DNA of 64,000 bases from Corynebacterium amycolatum SK46. Lineage in GTDB: Bacteria > Actinomycetota > Actinomycetes > Mycobacteriales > Mycobacteriaceae. The translations under genes and the position numbers were made by a program. The notes under the pieces were generated by a model that saw only the letters and a list, made by a program, of their open reading frames with translations, was not told the origin of the DNA and did not search any database. Where the stretch lies: contig NZ_ABZU01000005.1 in assembly GCF_000173655.1 (NCBI RefSeq), positions 1-64,000 on the forward strand. Direction: 5' to 3'. Below are positions 1 to 9,800 of the stretch, one piece after another (the stretch's first letter is position 1; each line of letters begins with the position of its first letter).

Positions 1-89
1 CGCCCGAAAAATGACTTGAAAGTGCTATAAACTCCCACAGTTTCACATTTGCAGCCCATACCAAAAATACAGCCTGAAGCCCTGCCACC

Positions 90-126
90 AATCCTATCTC
101 CCGTGGTCAGCGCTATAATCGATAGA
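90..126 (+). promoter_or_regulatory. Candidate promoter of the MMPL gene
   Basis: A perfect TATAAT hexamer lies at 114-119, about 40 bases before the MMPL start codon. No convincing -35 hexamer sits 16-18 bases upstream. No clear Shine-Dalgarno sequence precedes the ATG. The assignment rests on the -10 match alone. Confidence 0.45.
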
Positions 127-158
127 AAGTATCCTCAAAATTTGAAAACGTTATAGTT

Positions 159-2546
159 ATGGCTTCATTTTTGTACAGAATCGGAAAATCGGCCTATCTT
201 CACCGCTGGCGTTTCCTCATTGTGTGGCTGCTGCTCATCGCGGGTATGGGCACCGCGACTGCGACGCTGTACAACGGCACATCGGAAAACTTCACCTTTC
301 CGGGCCTTGAATCTGTAGAAACTCAGAAAGAGATTCAGCAGCGCTTCGCCACCGACGAAGACCAATTACTCGCCCCCACGGGCACTGTGGTGATTAAGGC
401 TCCAGAGGGCAAGACTCTCGACGACCCAGCTGTCGCAGGTGAAGTCAATGAACTGGTCGCCGCCATGCGGGGTTCTGAAGGCCTGGCTAAGACCGACGAA
501 ATTGTGCCACCAATAATGGCCGCCGAGGGGATGAAGCAGCAGGCGGTCCCCGCAATGCAAGCCCAGGGCTACCCCGAGGAGCAGATCAATTCGAACCTGG
601 AGGCCGTTTCCCCACTGAGTGCCGATAAGACCACCGGTACTATTTCTGTGACTTTCGATGCTGCCACCAGTATGGATATCGAAAGCGGAGTCCGGGATGC
701 GTTCACGGCAACCGTCGAAAAGCACAAGGGTGACCTGGACGTAGCCTGGTCGGGCAACGCATTCCAAATGAACGAGATTTCCGCGACTGCGGAAATTATC
801 GGCATCATCGTGGCCGCATTCGTGCTAATCGTTACCTTCGGCAGCTTCGTCGCAGCCGGTTTGCCACTGCTGTCGGCCGTTATTGGACTGGGCATTGGCA
901 TGGCTGGGATCTTCGCCGCCACCGCTTTTACCGACACCATCTCCACCATGACACCGACGCTAGCTTCGATGATTGGCCTGGCTGTCGGCATTGACTACGC
1001 ACTGTTTATTCTGGCTCGCTTCCGCAATGAGCTGGTTGCACACGTCAATGCATCCAATCTCGAGCCGAAGGACCTGGCTGCCGAGTTGAAGAAAATCCCG
1101 CGCGATGAGCGTGCGCATTTGGCCGGCCTAGCAGTGGGCAAGGCTGGTTCTGCGGTTGTGTTCGCAGGGCTGACCGTTCTGATTGCGCTTGCGGCGCTGT
1201 CGATTATCAATATCCCGTTCCTGACTGCCATGGCGCTGGCCGCGGCGTTCACCGTCGCTATGGCGGTACTCGTTGCCATCACGCTGCTGCCGGCTATTCT
1301 CGGTCTGTTCGGTACGAAGGTTTTCGCAGGCCGCGTGCCATTTGTGAAGGCTCCGGACCCGGAGAACGACACCCCGACTATGGGGCTGAAGTGGGTACGC
1401 ATTGTGCGCAAGCGCCCACTGGCGTTCGTTTTGGGTACCGCCGTTGTCCTCATTCTGTTGGCCATCCCCGCTGCAAATCTCCGTTTGGCCATGCCCTCCG
1501 ACGGCATGATGGCCAAGGGCTCACCCAACCGCACGGCATACGAAATGACCGAAGACGCTTTCGGCCCCGGCCGCAATTCCCCGATGCTGGCGCTGGTGGA
1601 TTACAAGGAGCTCGCCGCGCCGGAGAAGCAGAATGCCATGATGGCTGCCCTGACAGAGCTACAGAGTGTCGATGGCGTGGTAAATGCCCAGGTGATTGCC
1701 ACCAACGGCAATCCGCAGGATCCGCGTGATCTCGGCGATGCCGCCCAAATTCTGATTACTCCGGCCTACAGCGCGACCGATGAGCGCGCTGCCGACCTAC
1801 TGCAGTCCATCCGGGATACAGAGGACAAGTACAACGAGGCCACGGGCGCACGCTACTCCATCACCGGCGTCTCGCCCATGTACGAAGACATCTCCCAGAG
1901 GCTTTCCGACGTGCTGTTGCCCTACATCGGCATCGTGCTCGTCTTGGCCTTCCTGCTACTGATGCTTGTCTTCCGCTCCATTTGGGTGCCGCTTGTCGCA
2001 GCGATCGGCTTCGCACTGTCTGTGGCCGCAACCTTCGGTGTCACTGTCGCCCTGTGGCAGGAAGGCGCGCTGGGCATCATCGATGACCCGCAGCCGCTCA
2101 TTTCCTTCCTGCCAATCATGTTGATTGGTATCGTCTTCGGCCTGGCCATGGACTACCAGGTGTTCCTGGTTACCCGTATGCGCGAGGGCTGGGCCCACGG
2201 CAAGACCGCAGGAAATGCCACGGCCAACGGTTTCAAGCACGGTGCCCGCGTGGTCACTGCTGCCGCACTGATTATGATTTCGGTGTTTGCCGCCTTCATC
2301 CTGATGGATGAACCGTTCATTAAGGTCATGGGCTTTGCCCTGGCAGCCGCAGTTCTCTTCGATGCCTTCATTGTCCGCATGACCTTCATCCCGGCAATGA
2401 TGTTCCTGCTCGGCGAGCGCGCCTGGAAGATTCCGGGTTGGTTGGACAAGATCATTCCGGCTGTGGATGTGGAGGGTGAGAACCTCAATAAGCAGTTCGG
2501 CGATGCTGGAGTAGTCGCTAACACTGAGGCTGCTGAAGCCAAGTAG
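159..2546 (+). CDS. MMPL/RND family membrane transporter (CmpL/MmpL-like)
   Basis: A 795-residue RND-superfamily transporter with the MmpL layout: one N-terminal membrane helix, a first extracytoplasmic domain (about 45-200), a helix bundle with a GIDYALF motif (Asp279-Tyr280), a second extracytoplasmic loop (about 450-600) and a second bundle with AMDYQVF (Asp665-Tyr666). The two Asp-Tyr pairs are the proton-relay positions of MmpL3-type transporters. The protein lacks a long cytoplasmic C-terminal tail. Family members move lipids such as trehalose monomycolate across the inner membrane. Its position near the TmaT/MtrP block makes a mycolate-lipid role plausible, and C. glutamicum CmpL4 would be the comparison, but substrate assignment is inference. 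Transcribed alone and closed by a hairpin terminator. Confidence 0.9.
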   Translation: MASFLYRIGKSAYLHRWRFLIVWLLLIAGMGTATATLYNGTSENFTFPGLESVETQKEIQQRFATDEDQLLAPTGTVVIKAPEGKTLDDPAVAGEVNELVAAMRGSEGLAKTDEIVPPIMAAEGMKQQAVPAMQAQGYPEEQINSNLEAVSPLSADKTTGTISVTFDAATSMDIESGVRDAFTATVEKHKGDLDVAWSGNAFQMNEISATAEIIGIIVAAFVLIVTFGSFVAAGLPLLSAVIGLGIGMAGIFAATAFTDTISTMTPTLASMIGLAVGIDYALFILARFRNELVAHVNASNLEPKDLAAELKKIPRDERAHLAGLAVGKAGSAVVFAGLTVLIALAALSIINIPFLTAMALAAAFTVAMAVLVAITLLPAILGLFGTKVFAGRVPFVKAPDPENDTPTMGLKWVRIVRKRPLAFVLGTAVVLILLAIPAANLRLAMPSDGMMAKGSPNRTAYEMTEDAFGPGRNSPMLALVDYKELAAPEKQNAMMAALTELQSVDGVVNAQVIATNGNPQDPRDLGDAAQILITPAYSATDERAADLLQSIRDTEDKYNEATGARYSITGVSPMYEDISQRLSDVLLPYIGIVLVLAFLLLMLVFRSIWVPLVAAIGFALSVAATFGVTVALWQEGALGIIDDPQPLISFLPIMLIGIVFGLAMDYQVFLVTRMREGWAHGKTAGNATANGFKHGARVVTAAALIMISVFAAFILMDEPFIKVMGFALAAAVLFDAFIVRMTFIPAMMFLLGERAWKIPGWLDKIIPAVDVEGENLNKQFGDAGVVANTEAAEAK

Positions 2547-2566
2547 CACCAGTTAGATAGCCATAA

Positions 2567-2611
2567 GCCCCGCACCGGCTCCGATCTCGAAGGAGTCGGC
2601 GCGGGGCTTTT
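2567..2611 (+). terminator. Rho-independent terminator after the MMPL gene
   Basis: Arms GCCCCGCACCGGCTCC and GGAGTCGGCGCGGGGC form a stem of about 16 bp with few mismatches around an 8-base loop, followed by TTTT. It separates the MMPL gene from the convergent response-regulator gene. Confidence 0.8.
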
Positions 2612-2623
2612 GCGCAGCACAAC

Positions 2624-3271
2624 CTAAGCCGACGGCGATGGCGCGGTATATCTCAGCCACCGCAACACTGCTTTGACACGACGGTTGTTATCTTCCGGTT
2701 GGAAGCCAAGCTTCAAGAACACATTCGCCACATGTTTACTCACAGCGCCTGCGGTTAGTACCAGGCGTTTTTCCATTTCCTTATTACTGAGCCCCTGCGC
2801 CATCAGGTCGAGCACTTCGCGCTCACGTGGAGTCAGCTCGGCGATGCCGTCCTGCTTTGCGGCCAGTAGCGTCGAAACCACTTCAGGATCGACCACGGTA
2901 CCGCCGCCGCGGACCTCTTCCAGTACTGCGACGAAGTGCTCGACATCTGAGACACGTTCTTTCAGCAAGTACCCAAAGCCACCATGCTGCAGCAGGCAAT
3001 CCAGGTAGCCGGCCGCCACGTATTGGCTGAGCACGACAACCGGCTGGTCGGGGTTGACCTGGCGAAGTGTGGAGACCGCGAGCAGTCCGTCGTCACGCAT
3101 GTTCGGCGGCATCCGGACATCGGTGACGATGACATCGAACGCCTGCTCCTTGACTGTGGCGAGAAGCTGATCCGCATCGCCGACGGCGACGACCTCGTGC
3201 CCCAGCGCCCGCAGCAGGCCGGTCAGCCCCTCGCGCAGGAGTACGGAGTCCTCTGCCAGCAGTACTTTCAT
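2624..3271 (-). CDS. NarL/FixJ-family response regulator
   Basis: A 215-residue two-domain regulator. The receiver domain (1-120) starts MKVLLAEDS and carries the phospho-acceptor Asp51 in VIVTDVRMP. A LuxR-type helix-turn-helix fills about 145-210 (ELTPREREVL ... LSNKEMEKRL). Its ATG overlaps the stop codon of the upstream histidine kinase by 4 bp, so the two are translationally coupled partners. The sequence does not show the signal or regulon. The neighbouring MMPL transporter and MFS carrier are possible targets by position only. No heme-sensor features (ChrSA/HrrSA type) were recognised. Confidence 0.9.
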   Translation of the reverse strand: MKVLLAEDSVLLREGLTGLLRALGHEVVAVGDADQLLATVKEQAFDVIVTDVRMPPNMRDDGLLAVSTLRQVNPDQPVVVLSQYVAAGYLDCLLQHGGFGYLLKERVSDVEHFVAVLEEVRGGGTVVDPEVVSTLLAAKQDGIAELTPREREVLDLMAQGLSNKEMEKRLVLTAGAVSKHVANVFLKLGFQPEDNNRRVKAVLRWLRYTAPSPSA

Positions 3272-4437
3272 CGCGTCCTCCCTTGGCGAATCGGCAGTTC
3301 CAGCAGCAATTGGGCACCACCATCGGCGTTGGTGAGCGTCACAGTTCCACCGAGCGCTGCCGCCCGTTCGCGCAGGCCCGCAATGCCGGTTCCACTGTCA
3401 TGCTTTACGACGTCTACAGCGTCTGCACTCGTTGGTTTTTCCAGGCCTTCGCCATTGTCGCGCACAGTGACCGTAAGCGTACCCAGATGAGACACGAGCG
3501 CCTTCTTCGGAGTCTGAACCGCGAGAGTGATATCAGCTCGATCGGCATGGCCATGCTTGGTGGCGTTGGTCAGACCCTCCGCTGCGCAGTGGTAAGCGAG
3601 CAACGCTGTGGTTTCGTCAATCGGGCCGAAGTCGGAGACACCGTCCTCACGAACAGAAACCTCCATGCCAGAGTGCGCTGCCAATTCCTCTACTGCTGCG
3701 ACTAGGCCATTTTCGAAAAGCACTGGCGGGGCAATACCAAGCACCACGGAGCGCAGCTGTGCAAGAGCCTGCGTTGCATTGCGGTCGGCGGCGGAGAGTG
3801 CCTCGGCTACTTCTTCCTCAGTCTTGCCCATGCGAGCAGCGGCAATGTTGAGTTTCAAGGCGGTCAGGTGTTGCTGTGGACCGTCGTGAAGCTCGCGCTC
3901 AATCCGACGGCGCTCGCCTGAGAAGGAGTCGATGAGCACATCGCGGGACTGGCTGACTTCCTCGCTGGATGGTGCGAGGATGACGCGGGAGAGCCAAATG
4001 GACAGCAGGCCGGCACCGAGGTTGATGGCGATGGTCAGCACTAAAGAGAGGATGGCGAAAACCCAGGCAACACCGATTTTCTGTGTGGGGTCAGTCAGAG
4101 TCCAGCTGAAAAACTGCACTTCATCAACCAGGAATGGTGCAGCGAAGAGCACTCCGACAGTGAACCCGCCGCCGACCCACGCTGTGAAGGTGACAAAGCC
4201 AATGGCCAACTGGACGAGCAGGTTGACGAAGTTGCGGATGTCGAACCAGCGATTGGTCACGCGGTTGGCAATTGGGGTGCCGGACCACGATGCTGCCCAG
4301 CGGGAGAGCCAATCGGCACCGCGGCCGATGAGCGGAATCCAGGGCAGAAGAAAAGCGGAGACAATCAATCCCGGAATGAACAGCAGTCCGAGAATAAAAC
4401 TCCAGGCCAGAGCGATTAGATTCTTTTTCTTTGTCAT
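3268..4437 (-). CDS. Sensor histidine kinase (HisKA_3 type)
   Basis: About 389 residues. The N-terminal half has roughly four membrane helices in two hairpins (about 8-35, 70-103, 123-150), with little room for an extracellular sensor. The dimerisation domain carries the phospho-acceptor His184 in RELHDGPQQH, the HisKA_3 signature that pairs with NarL regulators. The ATPase domain ends with DNGEGL and a TGIAGLRERAAALGG box. The ATG at 4437 (MTKKKN) is preferred. An in-frame TTG at 4467 would add 10 residues, and neither has a strong ribosome site. Being mostly membrane-embedded, it probably senses a membrane or envelope state (inference). Confidence 0.88.
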   Translation of the reverse strand: MTKKKNLIALAWSFILGLLFIPGLIVSAFLLPWIPLIGRGADWLSRWAASWSGTPIANRVTNRWFDIRNFVNLLVQLAIGFVTFTAWVGGGFTVGVLFAAPFLVDEVQFFSWTLTDPTQKIGVAWVFAILSLVLTIAINLGAGLLSIWLSRVILAPSSEEVSQSRDVLIDSFSGERRRIERELHDGPQQHLTALKLNIAAARMGKTEEEVAEALSAADRNATQALAQLRSVVLGIAPPVLFENGLVAAVEELAAHSGMEVSVREDGVSDFGPIDETTALLAYHCAAEGLTNATKHGHADRADITLAVQTPKKALVSHLGTLTVTVRDNGEGLEKPTSADAVDVVKHDSGTGIAGLRERAAALGGTVTLTNADGGAQLLLELPIRQGRTR

Positions 4438-4493
4438 AGTTTCAAAGCTAAGTTGGCCCGTGCCCAAATACAGTGGAGCTAACTCCCCTAAAT

Positions 4494-5825
4494 TCAGTCG
4501 AGCTGAATACGTCCCGGCTTCTTTTCGCCGATACCTCGGTCGGCCAGTTCGTCATCAATGTACGTTGGCCGACCGACAATCAACCCCAGCACTGCCAGCA
4601 CCACCGTGGTGCCAAGCAGCACGACCAGAATCGGCGTCCACGTTTCCGCGGTTCCGGCGGCCACGCCTACCAAGAATGGTCCAACTGCGGAGAAAATGTA
4701 ACCGATTGGCTGCACGAAGCCGGACAACCTCGCGGTCAGCTCATGACTGCGCGTGCGGCCCGGAATCAGTGCGATGGCCATGGGGAAACAAAAACCACCG
4801 ACTCCCAGCAGAAACGCAGCACCGATTGCGTATCCCACACCAGTTTCCGCCGCTCCCCGCTGGTCAATCAAAATCATCAATGCATAGCCGAGGAAGAAAA
4901 GGCAGCCGAGGCCAAAGGCGACGTAGGACATGGTGCGGAGCCGTGCAATCAGTGGCGGCATCAGCAGACCACCGATGATGCCCAACCCTTGAACAATCAT
5001 GGACGCTGCAGTGGCTATGTTTACGCTGATGCCAGCGTCGATAAGCATTTTCGGCATCCACCCCATGAGCACGTAGGCGTTCATCGACTGCACGCCGAAG
5101 AAAACCGCCAGCGCAATGGCTGTCGGCGACTTCCAGATTGGCGTATTTGCCGAGGAACTGACCGGCGCCTTCGGGTAGTCGAATCCGATGCGCGCACGCA
5201 GTGGAACCCACACGATGAGCTGCACAAAAGCGGTGATCGCCCATGCGGCAATAGCCCAGCGCCACATGTCGATACTGTCTGCGGACGCTTCGGGTGAATC
5301 GCTAATTAAAAACGCCGTCGCCGGCCCCAGGCCACCACCAAGAGCGAGCATGCTGGAGTACAGCATCATCAGCACAACCGTATGACGGCCGCCGTGCACC
5401 TTAATCCACGCAGGTAGCAGCACATTTCCAAGCGCAATGCCAGCAACCGACAACGCGGTAAACAACAGGAATAGCCAGATGCTGCTCACCCACGGGCGCA
5501 CCGCAAGGCCAACAAAAAGCAGCGTCGCCGACAGCGTCAGCGCGCCGCTTAGGCCCATCCGCTTGCCGACGGACACCGCGGACAGGCCAATCGCGAAGAA
5601 TGCGAGCCCCGGAATGGCCGTAATTAGACCACCAAAGGCCGAAGATGCACCGAGGGCGGAAAGGAGCTGATCGAGCACCGGGCCGATCGAAGCGATGCTC
5701 GGGCGCAAGTTCAACGCCGCCACGATTACGGCAAGCACAAGCAGGGGAACGCTGAGTGCAATGGCGTTCTTCGCGGGTCCAGCAGCTCTTGCTTGTGACT
5801 GCCCGGGATTTTCTTCTGTCGCCAT
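4494..5825 (-). CDS. MFS transporter, CynX/NimT (cyanate transporter-like) family
   Basis: A 443-residue, 12-helix major facilitator protein. The segment LNLRPSIASIGPVLDQLL in the first helix and loop is typical of the CynX/NimT group (cyanate and 2-nitroimidazole transporters), as are the symmetric halves and the short cytoplasmic N-terminus. No cynS-like cyanase or other substrate gene lies nearby, so the substrate cannot be inferred. It lies just upstream of the histidine-kinase gene on the same strand. It starts at ATGGCGACAG, with the divergent universal-stress gene beyond. Confidence 0.85.
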   Translation of the reverse strand: MATEENPGQSQARAAGPAKNAIALSVPLLVLAVIVAALNLRPSIASIGPVLDQLLSALGASSAFGGLITAIPGLAFFAIGLSAVSVGKRMGLSGALTLSATLLFVGLAVRPWVSSIWLFLLFTALSVAGIALGNVLLPAWIKVHGGRHTVVLMMLYSSMLALGGGLGPATAFLISDSPEASADSIDMWRWAIAAWAITAFVQLIVWVPLRARIGFDYPKAPVSSSANTPIWKSPTAIALAVFFGVQSMNAYVLMGWMPKMLIDAGISVNIATAASMIVQGLGIIGGLLMPPLIARLRTMSYVAFGLGCLFFLGYALMILIDQRGAAETGVGYAIGAAFLLGVGGFCFPMAIALIPGRTRSHELTARLSGFVQPIGYIFSAVGPFLVGVAAGTAETWTPILVVLLGTTVVLAVLGLIVGRPTYIDDELADRGIGEKKPGRIQLD

Positions 5826-5978
5826 AACTACGGACGTTACCTTTTCCCGATGGAACTGAATACCTTCAAGAACTGGCGTGCTTAGTCGCGCTGTTGTCCT
5901 ATCCTGGACTACAACGACAGCTTTTTTCTTTATCTAGTGATATTTTCGGCTAACTCTGACGTAAGGATTGAACTGAAA

Positions 5979-6458
5979 ATGGTTGAACCGATTTCTGATT
6001 CCATGCTCATTGCCTACGACGGCTCCGACGAAGCCAAGCGGGCGCTGGCCTACGCCGGAAAACTGCTGCGCGTTAAGAAGGCCTACATTCTGACTGCATG
6101 GGAGCCTCTACAGCGTGCTGCTGCTCGCACTGCTGGCGCCTCTGGCATGATGCAGCCCGACTGGGATGCCACTACTGAAGACGGCGATCCGGCACACGAC
6201 GAAGCTGTTCGTATTTGCCGTGAAGGTGTTCAGATTGCCGCCGAGGCTGGCTTCGTCGCCGAGCCCTACTTGGTAGAGACTGAAACTACTATCTGGTCGG
6301 CCATCGTCGATGCAGCTCACGACCTCGATGCGGGCGTGATTATCTCCGGCACTCGTGGTGTGACTGGCTTGCGTGGTCTGTTTACCGCCTCGACCTCTGA
6401 CGCGTTGCTGAAGAATGCTGGCCGCCCAGTCCTCGTCGTCCCGGGGGAAAAGGAATAA
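5979..6458 (+). CDS. Universal stress protein (UspA family)
   Basis: About 159 residues, one Usp domain. It begins SMLIAYDGSDEAKRAL (the beta1/ATP-loop of the fold) and ends with SGTRGVTGLRGLFTAST and PVLVV, a version of the G-x2-G-x9-G-S/T nucleotide-binding signature. It is therefore likely an ATP-binding Usp, active in the cytoplasm under stress or growth arrest. The ATG at 5979 follows an AAGGAT element. An upstream in-frame GTG at 5937 would add 14 residues with no family support. It is a single gene between divergent MFS and downstream envelope genes. Confidence 0.88.
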   Translation: MVEPISDSMLIAYDGSDEAKRALAYAGKLLRVKKAYILTAWEPLQRAAARTAGASGMMQPDWDATTEDGDPAHDEAVRICREGVQIAAEAGFVAEPYLVETETTIWSAIVDAAHDLDAGVIISGTRGVTGLRGLFTASTSDALLKNAGRPVLVVPGEKE

Positions 6459-6654
6459 TTTCTAGAAAATTTTTAAAAACTTACTTAGCTGATAGAAAAT
6501 GGGTTAATCTCTCAACTAAGAAAACTCAATGACCGATGAAACCACCCAAAATTCAAGGCAGGGAGAGATTCCCAGCTGTTCCACTGGTTTACAGAAGTCA
6601 CAGAGTGTAGTTTCATAAACAGTATTGACTTAATGCACACGAGGAGTCCTCAAC

Positions 6655-6849
6655 ATGGCATACGAAACTGATTCCGAGCAGCGTCGTAGCGTTGGCCCTG
6701 CCCTGGCCTCGGCGCTCATTGGCGCCCTTCTCGGTGGTGCCGCTATCTTCGGCATCGGCCAGGCTCTGACCGAAGACCGAATTCCGGAAGCACAGGCTGT
6801 TTCCACCGATGACGCTCTGCTTGGCGGTGTCGAGTACGGTCAGCGTTAA
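6655..6849 (+). CDS. DUF2613 small membrane/secreted protein (Rv0236A-like)
   Basis: A 64-residue protein with one hydrophobic segment (about 14-38, Gly/Ala rich) and a polar tail. It matches the DUF2613 family that sits next to aftD in mycobacteria (Rv0236A) and corynebacteria. A strong GAGGAG ribosome site precedes ATGGCATACG. The aftD gene starts 29 bases downstream on the same strand, so co-transcription is likely. The function is unknown. The conserved pairing with AftD suggests an accessory role in that enzyme's assembly (inference). Confidence 0.85.
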   Translation: MAYETDSEQRRSVGPALASALIGALLGGAAIFGIGQALTEDRIPEAQAVSTDDALLGGVEYGQR

Positions 6850-6878
6850 GCCTTTAACGCTAACCCTCCTTTAAAGCT

Positions 6879-9800
6879 ATGCCCACCTTTGTTCGAGCGC
6901 GTAAGCGCGTGCTTGTACCTTGGTGGGTTTTGCTGTGCCTGCTGGCATTCATTCAGTCCCCCGGCAAGACTGTCGCTGACACAAAGCACGACCTGACGGA
7001 AGACCCCATCGGGTTTTTGTCCGCCTCGCTCAACATGTGGTCAGACACCATGCCACTGGGACAGCTTCAAAACCAGGCATATGGCTATCTCTTTCCACAG
7101 GGTGCATTCTTCGCACTGTTCAGCTTGCTGCCCGATGTCCTAGCGCCCGGCTGGATCATCCAGGCGCTGTGGTGGAGTCTTACTCTCTGCTTGGCTTTTA
7201 CTGGCGCATATCGCGTGGCCGAAGCTATAAACGTCGGCACGCATACCTCTCGCGTACTGGCGGCATTGCTGTATGCGTTGTCGCCGCGAGTGATTACGAC
7301 GTTGGGCGCGATTTCGTCCGAGACCTGGCCCGTGGCACTGGCACCGTGGATTCTGCTTCCGCTCCTGCGAGTCGCGGCCCGGCGCGAGGAACTGCCCTGG
7401 CGTGCGACTGCCCGTGCCGTATTGCTGTCCGGCCTAGCGGTACTGTGCACTGGCGCGGTCAATGCGGTCAGTACAGCGGCGGCTTGCATCCCCGCAGGTC
7501 TGATGCTGCTCTTCTTCGCTATTACGGGGCCTCGCCGCGGGCGTGCGTGGGCGATGCTCGGCGGTTGGCTGGCTGCGTGTGCAGCAGTCAGCATGTGGTG
7601 GATCGTGCCTCTACTACTGCTGGGCAAGTACTCACCACCGTTTACGGACTACATTGAGTCCTCCGGCGTGACCACTCGTTGGTTGAGTCTCGGCGAAACG
7701 CTCCGCGGTTCCACCTCGTGGACCCCGTTCGTCTCTTTCGAGCGAGTGGGCGGAAATGCGCTGGTCGCGGAACCTATTCTCATTTACGCCACTCTGGCTG
7801 TGGCGGCGATTGGTCTGCTTGGCTTGGTCATGCGCTCACTGCCGCTGCGTCGAATGTGGCTGATGATGATGCTCATCGGGCTTGTCATCATGACGGCCTG
7901 GACGGAACCATTCGGGCTGGTGTGGGAATCGGCTCGAGAGGTGCTCGATTCCACGCTCGCAGCAGTACGCAACCTGCACAAATTCGACACAATTGTGCGC
8001 CTGCCGCTTGTTATCGGCTTCGCTCATGCGACAGCCCAGCTGCCATGGCCGTGGCGAGAGCCGGCGAGCGAGCGCACGAACGAGACGGCGAGCGATTCAG
8101 CGACCACTGGCTGGCAGCAGTGGCTGCATCCGGAGAAGCACCCGCGCGCTATCGCATCGATGCTGGTTCTGGTGGTTATCGCCAGTGCCACCGCCCCTGC
8201 GTGGAGCGCACGCCTCGCTCCGGCAGGCGGTTTTTCCGAGGTTCCGGGCTACTGGCACGAAGCTGCCGACTGGCTGAATGAGCAGGGCGAGGACACCCGC
8301 ACGCTGGTGGTGCCTTCATCTCCGTTTGCTGATCAGACGTGGGGCAATACTCGCGACGAGCCGCTCCAGCCGCTTGCCGACGTGCCCTGGGCCGTCCGCG
8401 ATACCGTGCCACTAGTACCCCCAGAGGCGATTCGCGGCCTCGATGGTCTGCGCAATTCGCTGACTCGGGGCCGTGAGGTACCGGCACTGGATGCCACTCT
8501 GCGCAACAACGGCATCGGCTATGTGCTGGTCCGCCGCGACTTGAGAGTTACCTCAAGGGGCGATTCGCTGCGCGCCATCACCTCTACGCTGCAGGACTCT
8601 CCGACCATGGAAAAGGTGGCGGAGTTCACGGACGAGGACGGCCATACTGCTATCCAGATTTGGGGCGCGGGCCCGAAGGAGCTACGCAATCACGCCCTTT
8701 CACCGCGGTTGGTGGACACTACACAGGTGCCGCTGGTCGCCGGTGGCCCCGAAGTGCTCCCGAGGCTTGATGAAGTCGATTCCGATGCCCCGGTGCGCAT
8801 CCTGTCCGGCAAGAACGCCGGCACTGTCACCGACACTCCCGCACGCCGCGGCCGCAACTATGGCGAAGTCGTCGGTGCGGAGTCAGCAATCCTGGCCGAA
8901 GACGAGGACTCATATGTCCGCAACCTCGTTCCGGACTACCCCGTCGCGGGACTGCCGCTAACACAGACAGCAACGGGTCGCGCCACAATTGAGGTTTCAT
9001 CGTCGGCCTCTGAGCCATACAACGTCGGTGGTGCATCGGCGGACCACTCGGTCAACGCAATGCTCGACGGCGACACCTCCACCTGGTGGGAGCCCTTGGC
9101 GAGCAAGAGTCAGGCTGAGTGGGTCAAGCTGTCGTGGAAGGAACCGACCGATAACGCAGTGCTCAACCTGACCGGCGCTCGCGTTCCGGTACAACTGCGC
9201 ATCCAGACCGATACGGCTTCCAGCTCCGTACAGTTGGTTCCGGGGGAAACGACTCGCATTCCGCTGCCCGGCGGCAAGACCACATCTGTGCTCATCACAG
9301 CAAAGATTGCTCCTGTGGGCTTTGCTATCTCCGAGCTAGGACTGGTGATTCCAAAGCGGGACACTGGCTTCGACGCATTCGAATCCACCAACTCCGATTC
9401 CGATGAAGAGGCGGAACCTTCCGCCGAGGATATAGCGGAGGACCTCACGCCGGTTCGTGTCCCGGTGGTGCCGAATTCCTCGTCGTTGGCTCAGCGTTGG
9501 GTCTTTGGCCAGGAGATTCACGAGGGTACGCTGGTGCGCCTGTTCACCGTTCCGAAGCCGGTAAAGGTGAAGGTCGATGCTGATACCTGCCGCAGCAGCA
9601 TCGGAGACCCGTGGGCCAACCTCCAACGAGGTGACGGTTCTGATCACCGCGAGCTGACCTGTGGTGAAGAGATTGAGCTCTCACCGGGGCCATGGCGCAT
9701 CGATGCCAAGTCCGATTGGGTATCGCTGACCTCGACTGACTACTTCGCGCCGTCAGCCGAGCAGCAGAAAGTCACGCCAATCGACCTGAACAATCCTATT